Shown here piece by piece: positions 1-12,300 of a DNA stretch of 64,000 nucleotides. The position numbers were made by a program, and so were the translations under genes. This DNA is from Bolinopsis microptera (lineage: Eukaryota > Ctenophora > Tentaculata > Lobata > Bolinopsidae): contig NC_087074.1 in NCBI RefSeq assembly GCF_026151205.1, forward strand, positions 7,068,001-7,132,000, given 5' to 3'. The stretch's first letter is position 1; every line of letters starts with the position of its first letter. Under the pieces are notes generated by a model. It ran no database searches. It saw nothing but the letters and a program-made list of their open reading frames with translations, and was not told the DNA's origin.

Positions 1-394
1 ACTGTTATGAGAAAACGAACTAATTGGACATTCCAATAGTATGTTTTATGTGTTTTTCCACTGCAGGGGCTAGTATGCTCACTACTAGTTGGAGTTGTCA
101 TGTACTCCCAGACCCGAGTGCTTTGGCCTCTTGACGTGAGATCGATTGTTTCTGCTCATTAATTTTATCCCTGTTACTTGTTATTATGTATTAGTACAAC
201 ACTAGGGTTATATTTTGTGGTCCGGTCTTTAAACATACCATAATATCACTAGTACACTGCACTGCACCTTAAATGTATAGTCAAGTACATTTGTATCGTA
301 ACACATGCTTGGCTGGGGGATCATGTTTTGTGTCCGTTCGGTACCCTGTATTTTCAAAACGGACAAAAAGTAGGGCGGACAAAAACAGACAAAA
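1..394. other. Unassigned flank before the pyrimidine tract
   Basis: AT-rich sequence. I see no exon, RNA gene or repeat family here. The open frame on the minus strand near 229-534 only reads the purine strand of the neighbouring TCC tract. Confidence 0.4.
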
Positions 395-2271
395 CATTTA
401 GATGTCCTCCTCCTCCTCCTCCTAAGTCTTCCTCCTCCTGAGTCCTTCTCCTCCTCAGTCCTCTTCAGTCCTCTTCCTGACTCCTCGTCCTCGTCCTCGT
501 CCTTCTCCTCAGTCCTCCTCACCCTCCTCCTCAATCCCCTTCTCCTCCTCAGTCCTACTCCCAGTCCTCCTCCTTCTCCTTCTCCTTCTCCTTCTCCTCC
601 TCCTCATCCTCATTTCTCCTCCTGATCCTCCTTCTCCTCCCCATCAGGCATCAGTTCTCCTTAGTCCTCCTCATAGTCGTCCTCCTCCTCCTGAGTCCTT
701 CTCATCCTCCTCCACCTCCTGAGTCCACCTCCTGAGTCCTCCTCCTGAGTCCTCATCCTCCTCCTCAGTCATCATCCTCTTCCTCCTGAGTCCTCCCCCA
801 GTCCTCCTCCTCATCCTCCTCCTCATCCTCCTCCTCCTCATCCTCCTCATCAGTCCTCATCCTCTGTCCTCCTCATAATCGTCCTCGTCCTCATCCTCGT
901 CCTTAGTCCTCCTCCTCCTTATCCTCCTCCTCAGTCCTCCCCCAGTCCTAATCCTCCTCCTTCTCCTCCTCCTCCTACTCCTCCTCCTCCTTCTCCTCTT
1001 TCTTCTCCTCCTAATCATTCCTCCTCCTCAGTCGTCCTCCGCCTCCTCCTCGTCCTTAGTCCTCGTCCTCTTCAGTATTCCTCCTCAGTCCTCCTCAGTC
1101 CTCATCCTCCTCCTCCTCCTCAGTCCTCCTCCTCCTTCTCCTCTTCCTTCTCCTCCTAATCAGTCCTCCTCCTCAGTCGTCCTCCTCCTCTTCATTAGCC
1201 CTTGTCCTCATCCTCCTAGTCCTCGTCCTTAGTCCTCGTCCTCATCCTCCTCAGTCTTCCTCCTCAGTCCTCATCAGTCTCATCGTCCTCATCCTCCTCC
1301 CCAAGTCCTCCTCTTCCTCAGTCCTCCCCCAGTCCTCCTTCTCATCCTCCTCATCCTCTTCAGTCGTCATCTTGTTCCTCCACAGTCCTCCTCTTCCTCC
1401 CACTCGTCAGTCCTCCTCCTCCTCCTTCTCCTCAGTCCTCCTCCTACTCCTAAGTCCTCCTCCTCCTCCTCAGTCCTCCTCCTCCCTCTCATCCTTTTCC
1501 TCCTTCTCCTCCTTCTCCTCCTACTCCTAAGTCATCCTCCTGCTCCTCAGTCCTCCCCCAGTCCTCCTCCTCATCAGTCCTCCCCCAGTCCTCCTTCTCC
1601 TCCTCCTCATCCTCAGTCCTCCTCCTCATCATCCTCCTCAGTCCTCCTCCTCCTCAGTCCTCCCTAAGTCCTCCTCTTCCTCAGTCCTCCCTAGTCCTCC
1701 TTCTCCTCCTCCTCATTCTCAGTCCTCCTCCTCATCCTCAGTCCTCCTCCTCAGTCCTCCTCGTCCTTAGTCCTCCCCCAGTCCTCCTTCTCCTCATCCT
1801 CAGTCCTCCTCCTCAGTCCTCGTCCTTCTCCTTTTTAACAGTCCTCCTCCTCAGTCTTCCTCCTCGTCCTCGCTCTCGTCCTCCTCCTTCTCGTCTTCCT
1901 CCACACCAATCCTGCTTCTCTTCCTCAGTCCTCCCTCTCCTCTTCAGTCCTCCTCCTCCTCAGTCCTCCTCGGTCCTCCTCTTTCTCCTCAGTCTTCCTC
2001 CTTTTCCTCCTCCTCCTCATTTCTCTTCCTCATCCTCCTCCTCCTTCTTCTCTTCCTTCTCCTCCTAATCAGTCCTCCTCCTAATCAGTCCTCCTCCTCA
2101 GTCGTCCTCCTCCTCGTCCTTAGTCCTCGTCCTCATCGTCCTTAGTCCTCGTCCTCATCCTCCTAGTCCTCGTCCTCATCCTCCTAGTGCTCGTCCTGGT
2201 CCTCCTCAGTCTTCCTCCTCTGTCCTCCTCAGTCCTCCTTCTCCTCAGTCCTCCTCCTCCTCCTCATCAGT
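395..2271. repeat. Degenerate (TCC)n polypyrimidine tract, about 1.9 kb
   Basis: The plus strand is almost entirely C and T, built from TCC triplets with recurring CAGTCCTCC, GTCCTCGTCCTC and CCCCCAGTCC variants. The minus strand is correspondingly GGA/GAGGA. The interruptions (CAGT, CATC, TAGT) recur, which suggests growth by unequal exchange of variant units and not a pure trinucleotide run. Open frames in it are low-complexity and not genes. Such mirror-like homopurine-homopyrimidine tracts can form triplex DNA, and it would be hard to assemble accurately. Confidence 0.95.
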
Positions 2272-3159
2272 TTACACAATTTATTGTTACTAAAATGTTT
2301 TTAAACGCATTTGAGTCTGTAACATATTGACATGTTACTGTTACTGACTCAAAATGTGCCCGAGAATTTTTTTGTTTAACAGAGTTTTACTCTCCAGTAC
2401 TATGGAAAAGTTGTTACATGATAAATAAAGATTTTGATAAATAAAGTGATTTTCATCCCTTTTAATGTTATTGAAAATTGTGTAGACTATTCTTTGTATC
2501 TAACTGAGGATTGGAAGTTTGAGAAAGGACCATAGTCATTAACCGTGCTACCCATTTCTGCAGATAGCCTGTTACAAATTGTGGAGACAATTTAAATCAA
2601 AAGTTACTAAAGCGTTCGCTATTTGTTACGATTTCTTATTACCAACCGTACCTCTTTCAATTGTGGACCGGGGTGGATGTTTCTGTCAAACAAGAGTTGG
2701 TACGACATTGTGTTGTTTTTCGGACGAAACGATTCTTGTTTGGAACAAGATACCATTTTGGGGTTCTGGGACCACCACCAATCGATTTCTTGTCATATTT
2801 AAGTACAGAAATAGCTACCTATATCGCCTAGAAACCTCAGAGGGAAGATTTAAATTTTCCCGATTTTTCCGATATGAGGGTTGATGAGGCCAAAATCGGG
2901 ATCGGAATGATCGGAATTGATCGGGTTGGACCCCCCCACAAGTGCAGTGTGCACGCTTTTCAGTATTGATATAATATCATGTGCCCTACCCTGCCCTGTT
3001 TATCCTGGGGTAAGGGGAGGGGAATTACATTTGATCATTCCTTAAAAGTTAAATCGGTTTTTTATTTTCGTACTAAAATATGATTTATCTATGTTAAGCA
3101 CTTCTATACTAATTCTCTAATTGTTTCCGGAAACAGACCCCTAAATAGTTTTTTTTCAG
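2272..3159. other. Probable intron or flank upstream of the coiled-coil gene
   Basis: This stretch lies between the TCC tract and the first exon I can support. It ends in a good acceptor (a run of T then CAG at 3150-3159). An open frame at 2579-2884 has no recognisable domain and no splice signals placing it in the gene. I see nothing else. Confidence 0.4.
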
Positions 3160-4549
3160 GAGTTATGGAGGAACGAAGAGATTTTATCCTTGGCAAGTAT
3201 TGATCAGATGGAAAGTAAGATAGCTGAACTAGAGAAATTAGTAGTCATGAAAAGAGACAAGAAGAGGCAACTAGAATCAATCAGTGAGTCATGTACAACT
3301 TGTACATTTTTAAGTGAAGACTTCTTAGTTTAATTCATTGGAAAACCTGGTCTACTTTTTGGAGCTCTGGTCTAAATTCTAGAATTTTTGACAAATATGA
3401 CTGTTCAACAATAAATTCTATTCTACAGAGAGGACAGCAGCTGAAAGCAATGACTACACGTTGGCAGAAGAAGAGGCAGTGGAGATAGAAGGGGTAGTGG
3501 ACACCACATCCCGTCTTATTGGAGACGATATATCGGAGCCAGCGGAGATTCTCACTGATGAATTAGTTAATAGGGGCGAGGGTAAGTGTGCAATCTCATC
3601 TCAATTCAATTCTACTGATTTCAAATTTTATCCTCAACATCGTGCTGAATTGTGTGCCCATTTTCCCTTATACTTCATCACATTACGTTTCAAAAAGTTA
3701 TTTGAAGTATAATTTGCCAGTATACACTATTTCCCATCAACAAATTACATTATTTTGATGTTTATCTCACTTCCCGTTATCCCAGGCTACGTATTAGAAG
3801 AAGTGTTGCCTGCCGACCTTTACGAACAGCTAGTCTGCCAACAAACTAGATCTGGACAGCAGACCCCAAGTGGGGACTTTAAGATGGATCCAGATGATGC
3901 CATATCAGAGGCAATGAAGATAGTTCAAGATACGTTCAAGGTAGAAGAAATAAACAATGATGATAAAAATGAGTCTAGTTTTAGTGGAGATATCAAGGCA
4001 CGGTCACCTGACGAGATAGTTGAAGTGGACAGTGAGGGTGGGTTTGAGAGGAGGTATTGTGGGACCCCCCACCAGGAGGGTGGGACCCCCCACCAGGAGT
4101 ACAAGATGGGGGAGACCTCACAGGAGTTTCAGCATTTCAGTCAGGGTAAAACAAGTAGTCCGCTACAGAACACGGACACTGTTAATTGTGAGAACTATGA
4201 TTATAATCTAAACGGAGCTGGCAGCGAAACCAGGACTCCAGATCAAGGCAATCCTTATTCTAAGTTCCCCTTAACGATGCCGCCGGCCCCCTATAACCAT
4301 TACTTCATGCCGTTTCAACTGTGGCCCGCTTTCGTCCAGCCAGATCAACAAATGGCGGGTTTCCCCGGGTTCCCCATGTCTCTAGTCCCTAACCCTAGTT
4401 GTGCCTACAATAGCCTACCAGTTCCTATAACTAGCCCGCCAGCACGATCCTCGCTCGATCTGCTAGTCTCACCTAACCACACTGGTCAGGTTATCATGAA
4501 CGATTACATGGTCTCTGAAGGGACAGCTAATGTTGATGTTGTCAACTGA
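3160..4549 (+). CDS. Unrecognised protein with coiled coil and Pro-rich C-terminus, last three exons (5' partial)
   Basis: Exons are 3160-3283, 3429-3581 and 3786-4549, joined by GT-AG introns in phase 1. The joined frame is 347 codons including the stop, open at the 5' side. The first exon reads as a charged heptad-like helix (starting near ELWRNEEILSLASIDQ), probably a coiled coil. The middle is acidic. The last exon contains a short in-frame duplication (GTPHQEGGTPHQEY, from a repeated GGGACCCCCCACCAGGAG unit at 4061-4099), then a Pro/Phe/Met-rich low-complexity region (MPPAPYNHYFMPF onward). The make-up resembles a transcription regulator or scaffold, but I do not recognise the family. 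The N-terminus is upstream, possibly beyond the TCC tract. The splice model is firm; the function is unknown. Confidence 0.65.
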
Positions 4550-5356
4550 AGGGTCATCTAATGTTGATATCTTCAACCAAAAGGACAACTTATGTTGATG
4601 TTTTCAACTGAAGATATCCATTGTTTTTTGTTAATTGTTTTTAGTCGTTTTTTATTTTATTGGTGATTATTATATTTCGTTAGTGTTACGCCAATATCTA
4701 AGTCATTTTAATGAGTACTTTCCGCTATGTTTTACTCTGTTCTAACGAGTTAAATTATTATTATTATTTGTGGTTTTTACTCGTTAAAATTATCTAAATA
4801 TACCATAACTCCCTCTTAAATTCGTACTGTAAAGTAATTATTGACTCATTAATTCTTTGATGGGAGTATTTTCAATAATAAGGTAGTTCTATAATTAACT
4901 TTATTAAGACATTTTTTTGTGTTTGATGTTATAGGACGTATAATTTAGGGTTATAGTTAGTTTTCCTTACTGTTTTTAATTATGGATAACGTCTTTTAAT
5001 GGAATTTTTCAAAACTAAAAGTAAACATCGTATATTATGTTGATATAGTTAAGTAGTTAATTTAACATTCATCGTTATTTGACATTTGTGTTTCAAGATT
5101 AGGTAAATGATAATTCTTAACCATGTCATAATTTCTGTAGACGATCGCGATAGTAATAATAAGATTACAAGGTATTATTTTCAATAAATTTATCAATATC
5201 TTTGTTACTTCATTCATCTAACAAATTGAACATAATGTCTCATTCTAAGCTTGTTCAATGAGCGTTTTCTGAATGTCATTTAGTGCTGACAGAGCTAGAG
5301 TCGAGTAATGCCATTTGCTTTCAGCAACTTCTCAGTTCTCTCACTTCCCTTAACAG
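4550..5356. other. AT-rich convergent intergenic region
   Basis: This is the 3' flank shared by the plus-strand coiled-coil gene and the minus-strand calmodulin-like gene. It begins with a short direct duplication of the coding tail (GTTGATGT...TCAACTGAAG around 4531-4612). It holds several A/T runs but no distinct polyadenylation signal that I would commit to. Confidence 0.4.
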
Positions 5357-5960
5357 TTACTTCTTCATCATCATCACAAACTCTTCACAGTCGACTTCAC
5401 CGTCCCCGTCAACGTCAATCTCTCTTATCATGTCGTCCACTTCGTCGTCAGTCAACGCCTCCCCAAGATTCAGCATCACGTGCCGTAATTCACGCGAGTC
5501 TATCGTACCATTACCGTCCTTGAGTTGATCAGTTTTTAACATATTCAAACGATTTCATAAATTCGACTATCATAAATTGTGCATTAACGCGAAAATTGAA
5601 ACATTCCATTAAACAGGTAGAAGAGTAAATATATTAAGTCGTCAGTACCTTGTCAAACATCCGGAAAGCTTGTCTAATGGACTCCTCGGAGCAGGAAGAA
5701 AACAACATAGCTATCACCGACAAGAGCATATTGAATGACACCTTGCTTTGCGAATATATGTGTAAATGTTTGAAAATCTTCTGCATCTCCTCTGGTGACG
5801 GATTGTGTCCCAAAGCCCGTAATAGAGTTTCAACACTATCTGCCCTGATACATTCCCTATCTTGTGGAAATAAATTGAACGCTTCCCTGATCTCTGAGAG
5901 CTGCTCCTCAGTGAATGATTCGTGAATCTTTTCAGTATCGTTGTCGGTCTTCTTGGACAT
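5357..5960 (-). CDS. Calmodulin-like EF-hand protein with a degenerate N-lobe
   Basis: Two exons on the minus strand: 5960-5649 (104 codons) and 5518-5357 (53 codons plus stop), joined in phase 0 across a GT-AG intron at 5519-5648. The product has 157 residues, the size of calmodulin or troponin C. The junction completes EF-hand 3 as [12 protein letters not shown] (residues 103-114); EF-hand 4 is [12 protein letters not shown] (139-150). Both are canonical Ca2+ loops. EF-hands 1 and 2 keep the helices ([25 protein letters not shown]) but have lost the acidic ligands ([24 protein letters not shown]), so only the C-lobe should bind calcium. The MSKK start is chosen because it sits a calmodulin-like distance before the first helix; an in-frame Met at 6038 is possible. 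The target is unknown. Confidence 0.88.
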
Positions 5961-6240
5961 AGCGAAATGAAAAAAGGGAACTAGAAAGCAGCGCCTGATC
6001 ATCGTGCAATTGCAAATTCGAAATCGCTCCTTCACCAAAATTACGGGCCTGTCACAGCAAAAGAAGTTATTGTGCGGAACGCGCGCATATGTTTCTCAAT
6101 GTAAAGTTAATATTTTACGCGTCGACCGTGACATAAAGTACAAATATAAATCTCGTTTTTTTGCTCTTAAATCATTCGTTGAACACAATTTGATATCTCA
6201 TAATTTTAACGAAACTGTATTCAAGGAATGGTTTTAAAGG
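5961..6240. promoter_or_regulatory. Possible bidirectional promoter between divergent genes
   Basis: This 280 bp gap separates the start codons of the minus-strand calmodulin-like gene and the plus-strand receptor gene. It must hold at least one 5' UTR or promoter if both first-exon calls are right. An AT-rich TATAAATC lies near 6145. Its promoter role is inferred from position only. Confidence 0.3.
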
Positions 6241-6307
6241 ATGGTTCTAAAGACGAACTGGTTTACTTCACTGATAGTCCTCAAGCTACTTTGTCGCTTT
6301 TCACACG
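6241..6307 (+). CDS. Receptor exon 1: candidate signal peptide
   Basis: The exon opens with ATG and encodes a basic start followed by a hydrophobic stretch ([12 protein letters not shown]), then RFSH. A donor (CACG|GTTGGT) leaves phase 1, exactly what the first SUEL exon at 6550 needs, and the hybrid codon reads Ala at a plausible cleavage site. The donor is weak compared with the GTAAGT sites elsewhere in the gene. The fit of frame, phase and hydrophobicity supports the call; a transcript would be needed to confirm it. Confidence 0.5.
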
Positions 6308-9300
6308 GTTGGTCAATGGTCAAGATATTACTACGAACTGTTATTGGCTATCGCTCCCAATTCTTTGCGGTACTATCCAAGCAGCCCGACCACGATAGTG
6401 GAATTCCTCGAAGTGGAATATGGTTAGGGATACGGTTATAGTTACGCCCGGTTAGGGTTACAGTTTAATGGTTAGTGATAGCGGGTATCTGTTGTGATGT
6501 CCAAGTATATACATTTTTGGAATTTCTAACCTTTTTTATTTTGTTTTAGCAATAACAAAGCAATTATGTGAAAAAGATACACTGCAAATCGATTGTGACT
6601 GGGGGGAACGAATCGAAATAAAACACGCTGCTTATGGTATTTACTCATCAAAAAACCCTTGTGGAATATCCTACAGGAAGAATTGTGTCGATGAATTGCA
6701 GCCATTGAAGGTGATGTTCGTTATTTCTGTTTCGATTTGATTTCGTGGGACAGTACTAGTTTCGAATATGAACTTAAGAACTCTCAAAAGCTAGACCAAA
6801 CTAATTAGTGCGTCCAAGTTAAGGTTAATTTTAATGGAATAAGAAATTTTAACAAATGCTTTAAAGATTAGAAGGAGGACATTTTAGGCGTGCTTTCTGA
6901 TTCTACAGTCAGAATTACAGGTGATGTCATCTGCATGCAATGGCAAACTGCATTGCACCGTGGAGGCAAAAAATGATGTATTCGGTGATCCTTGTAAAGG
7001 ACATAAAAACTACTTGACTGCAACTTGGATATGCAAAAAAGAAACAGCAGGTATCTGATGTGATGTTCAAGTAGGCAAATTTATAGAATTTCTAACGGGA
7101 TAGATTTTAAAACCGCATCGGTCGCGCGAACTGCAACCATTCTCGCTCAGATTTACATCGATGAACGACTGTATCATTATGGAACATCTAACCCAGGATT
7201 GGGATTTTCAGTTAAAGAATGTATTGAGGGAAGCGATCCCACCGGGAAGAGATACAGAGGAACAACTGCAGTCACCGAGTCAGGAAGGAAATGTCAGACC
7301 TGGAGTGTCCAACGTCCTAATAAACAAACAACATTTAAAGAGTAAGTATGTCCGTACATCATTAGATAGAGGAGTTTCTTTTTTTTTATTGACAAAACTG
7401 AACTATCCCGGTTTTAAAAAGTGTGAAGTTGAAGGACATAATCCCATCTGTAGCAAAGTCTACCCAAAGAAAAACCCGTCCGGGCAGAAGCTCACCTTAA
7501 CCCAAACTCTAACCCAAATTATGGTACTACCTGGAATCCTAATTCTCAACCCTAACTCTAGCATTAACCTTAACTACTGAAACCCTAACATGAATGCAAG
7601 CGACGAAGTTTATATTTTGCGAAGGCGGGGTGGGGAGAGAGATAGATGAATAATGATATCTTTCATGTTTTGTAGCTGACTGTCGATAGTAACAACTCTG
7701 TTTACGTACAGGTATCCTCAAGGTGGACTCGAAAAGAATTATTGCCGTAACCCGTAAGTGTTCAACTATAATGCTAGTTGTGACAATTGAGTATTCGGTT
7801 TGAATATAATATTTCTGATTTCTGACGATAGTTTACAATCAGCATATTGTTGTAAAAGACTGATGTAACGTACAAAATAAGTAAATATTAACCTTCAAGC
7901 TTGCAGTGTAGCGTAAAATCAAATGTATGCATTTTGTTGATCGTGTACATTACTTTGATCGAGATGTATCTATTAAGGACTTCTTCGGGTTTGCGTCCGT
8001 GGTGTTGGAATGGAGAAGGTACGGAACCGACGTGGGAATACTGTGATATAAAAATATGCTATGATAAAAGTAAAAGTAAGTTTGTCCATTACATACTATT
8101 ATATACTATGGTAGCTTCATTTTTTCCCTTTTCATCTCCCAGATTCCATGTATGTTTTGTCTCTACGGCGCTCTTCCTTAGAAAATGAAATAACCAGGAA
8201 GAGTTCTTTAATTACGATAACAAATGAAGCATTTTAAACTTCGCCATTTGCATTTAACCATTTTATTTTATTTTAGCGATTACAAAGAGAGTATGCGAAA
8301 AAGATGCACTGCAAATCGATTGTGACTGGGGGGAACGAATCGAAATGAAACACGCTGCTTATGGTATTTACTCATCAGAAAACCCTTGTGGAATATCCTA
8401 CAGGAAGAATTGTGTCGATGAATTGCAGTCGTTGAAGGTGATGTTCGTTATTTCTGTTTCGATTAGATTTCGTGGGCCAGTATATTAGTTTAGAATATGA
8501 ACTTGAGAACTCTCAAAACATGCACCAAAATAACTACCTCACAAGACTTTTTTGTGGCGGACCAATTTGCGACGACCGAAATTTTGGCGGTCCGAAAATA
8601 TGGCGAAATTGAACAAAAACCGTCACATTTCGGATGTCACAGAAAATAAGGGTATTTTTCATCATTTTGTTTTCTGACACAAAGGAAATTCAAAATTTTC
8701 TAAAAATCGGTAAAATCATGTTGAAACAAAATGAAACTTATAAATCGATTTCTTCATCTTCCTCTATACTTAAGGGGTCCGGCTCGACTCTTTCAGTTTC
8801 ACGCTGTTCTCCAGTGTACTCCCAGGAGTAAGATTCTCGGATAAGCGTATTACTTGACATTAAATTCATCATGGAATATTGTGTTTATTTGTCCCACCGT
8901 CATATCACTAACTTTTCAAGAACAAAATGAATCGATGAAGCCACAATTATTGGAATGAGCTAAAAATAATGCGACGGATTCTATTACGACGACCGAAATT
9001 TTGGCGGTCCGAAAATATGGCGAAATTTCGGGAAAACCGTCGCATTTCGTACGTTATGAAAAAGTCTTGTACTGGTATTCCTCTTAGCTGCTAACAAATT
9101 TTAACTCTTGCTTTAAAGATGAAAAGTAGGAAATGTTAGGCGTGTTTGCTGATTCTCAGTTCTATAGTCAGAATTACAGGTGATGACATCCGCATGCAAA
9201 GGAAAACAGCACTGTACCGTGGAGGCAAAAAATGATGTATTCGGTGATCCTTGTAAAGGACATAAAAATTACTTGACTGCAACGTGGATTTGCGAAAAAG

Positions 9301-12300
9301 AAATAGCAGGTATCCGTTGTGACATCAAAGTAAGCACATTTTTGGCATTTCTAACAGGTTAGATTTTAAAACTGCACCGGCCAAGCGAATTACAATTATT
9401 ATCGTTCATATTGACTGCAGTTAACCGCTGTCAGAAATATCTAACCCAGGATCGGGATTTTCAGTTAAAGACTGTATCGAGGAAAGCGATCCTACCGGGA
9501 AGAAGTACAGAGGAACAACTGCAGTCACCAAGTCGGGAAAGCAATGTCAGAACTGGAGTGTTCAGCGTCCTAATGAGCACACCACAACATCTGAAAAGTA
9601 AGCACATATTTTTAACCAAACCCAAAATTTGGTAGAGTGAACACTGAACCGTCGCCAGTGTCTCCTTTTTATTTTCCAAACAAATGGAAATTATGTCAAT
9701 TTAAATTACCGTTCAAATTGTGACAACTCAGTTTGAATGACATCCCTCACAAGTAGAGTTACGTAGTGTGGTCACCGGACGTGAGATATGTCCCACATCT
9801 CTCAAGTTCGCTCGCGCTGAACACGCTACCTGACTCTACTTGTGAGAGATGTCATGGACTGAGTTGCCACAGTCTGTTCGTACCCTTACGAATGCAAGCA
9901 AAGAAGTTTATATTTTGCGAAGGCGGGGTGGTATGAAGTGATATGAGGAAAGAGATAGATGAATAATGGTATCTTTCATGTTTTGTATCTGACTGTCGAT
10001 AGTAACAACTCTGTTCCCGGAACAGGTATCCTCAAGGTGGACTCGAAAAGAATTATTGCCGTAACCCGTAAGTGTTCCAGTATAAATTATAATGCTAGTT
10101 GTGACAATTGAGTATTTCTGATTTCTGACGATAGTTTACAATCATCCAACTGATCGTTTTGAGATACAAAGACTGATGGAACGTACAGATGTAAATATTA
10201 ACCTTTTAGCTCACAGTGTAAATGTAAGCATTTCGGCGATCGTGTACATTTCTTTGATCGAGATGTATCTATTTAGGGCTCCTACGGGCACAAGTCCCTG
10301 GTGTTACAATGGAGAAGGTAAAGAACCAAGATGGGAGTTCTGTGATATTAAAATATGCTATGATAAAAGTAAGTTTGCCATTTATTAATCTACAAGATAC
10401 CATGCCAGCTTCATTTCTTATCCTTTTCAACTCCTAGATTCCATGAATGTTTTTCTCGCTATTTATTGGAAAATTAGATAACCCGGAAGTTTCCTCAATT
10501 CAGCGATAACGAATGAAGCATGCGAGGATAAACTTTTGACTATAGAATGTGGATGGGGACAGGATATAAACATTCTGCACGCTGCATATGGTGTGTACTC
10601 AAATGGAAACTCTTGTGGATGCTCCCGCAAAAAAGGGAGTTGTCTCGCCAAGGACTCCGTTCAGGTAATGAAACAAATATTATATCTGATTTTCATGATA
10701 TTTGGATATGATGAACAGATATTATTATCCGATCAAGATGTTGTCATCATTGTTTACAAGAATTTCTTATTCGTTCGAATTAAACATCTCTTGAAAATAA
10801 GAAATAAACTCCTATCGCGTCGTTGGTGTATTTAGTATTATCATTGCTAAATCCTACATGCATATTATCTGGAAAGCATGACGTTAGAAGAGAGGAGACA
10901 AATTTGGAGCATGAGCTCTTCTGGGGTAACATTATTATTTTTCTAAGATACATTTTGAAGCATTTGAAAATCACAGTGCTGGAGAGCACAACCGTCGGGC
11001 GTCTGTCATTATACCCCCTTTACTATATACTATTATAATACCCCTTTACTATTTTTCCTTCATTTAGACTCATCAGAAGTCATTCAGCAGGTTTATTTTT
11101 AGTTCAAAATATTCTAATTCTGAATAAGAAATAGCTATATTTTTAAGAAATTTGCATAAAACTCGCGCCAGCACTGTTACACAAAAGTATAAGATAGCAG
11201 ACAGAAAACTTGTTAAGCACAGTTCTTAAGTCTCTACCACACCTTCAACCATTGAGATCACGCCGGGGTTGAGTCTGTTAGAGACCATTGCACTGGTCTT
11301 AGATTTGTGGCTGATTTGATAGTTCGTTCGGAATCTTAATGTTAAAAAGTAAAACAACGAATTTTATATTATATTTTTTGAAGCGATCAAATTATAGTGA
11401 TCTCACTAATCTATTATTAATAATAAGATACCTAATATCATATTTATACCCTCTTACACCTCTTACAGTGGTAAATGTAACTAATTTAATTGCCCTGCGT
11501 AGTGGGGAATAAGCAGTGCATAAAAACTTGACTACTAGTACACACAACAAACTGCACACTGCACAGACACATCTAAAAAATGTATCTCCAAGTTGGGCTA
11601 TGAGTTCCAACTTTAGGTACATATCTTATACGAATACAATAAGAATAGAAATAAAAAATGCTGATTTAACCGAATAGTTTATCTGGGTATCACTTAATCT
11701 AAAGAAGTCCTGCGATGATGGCGACAGTTCCTCCGAGCAGCTTAGCTGCTAGTCCCGTATGCACAGGTCCGTGCTGCAATAGGCTGCCTCGCATTCCCAA
11801 TTTTTCAAATCCGCTTCTTTGTAACTTTCTTTGACCGCGGCGCACGCAATATTATCCACTGCCTCATTCCTCATGGTACAGGTGTGACCCTGCACCTTCC
11901 ACCATTAGTATTTTTGAGAGTCCCGACGAAAATGGCCAAATTCTCATTCTCAAAAATTATTTTTGAGTATTTTTGAGACAAGTTTCCAGGAGAGGCGAAA
12001 AACGGGGGGGATGCAACGACCATTAATGTCAGTAGATGGAATTTTGTCAAAACTGACATTGTCATTAATGGTCATTAATGGTCATTAATGGTCATTAATG
12101 GTCATTAATGGTCATTAATGGTCATTAATGGTCATTAATGGTCATTAATAGTCATTAATGTCCAAGAAATTTACAATTATGATCACTTTGTATCACTTCT
12201 ATAAAGTTTCTCACAGCCCCCTACATCGATTGCCAGAGTCTCGTTTGAGAAAACGAATTAATATTCGCCTAATAGAGGCTCGGACCTCGGTTTCGGAATG

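Noticed and set aside
229-534. Arg/Glu-rich open frame on the minus strand
   Set aside because: It only translates the purine strand of the (TCC)n tract.
2579-2884. 101-codon open frame on the plus strand
   Set aside because: It has no domain, no splice context linking it to the gene at 3160, and its composition looks non-coding.
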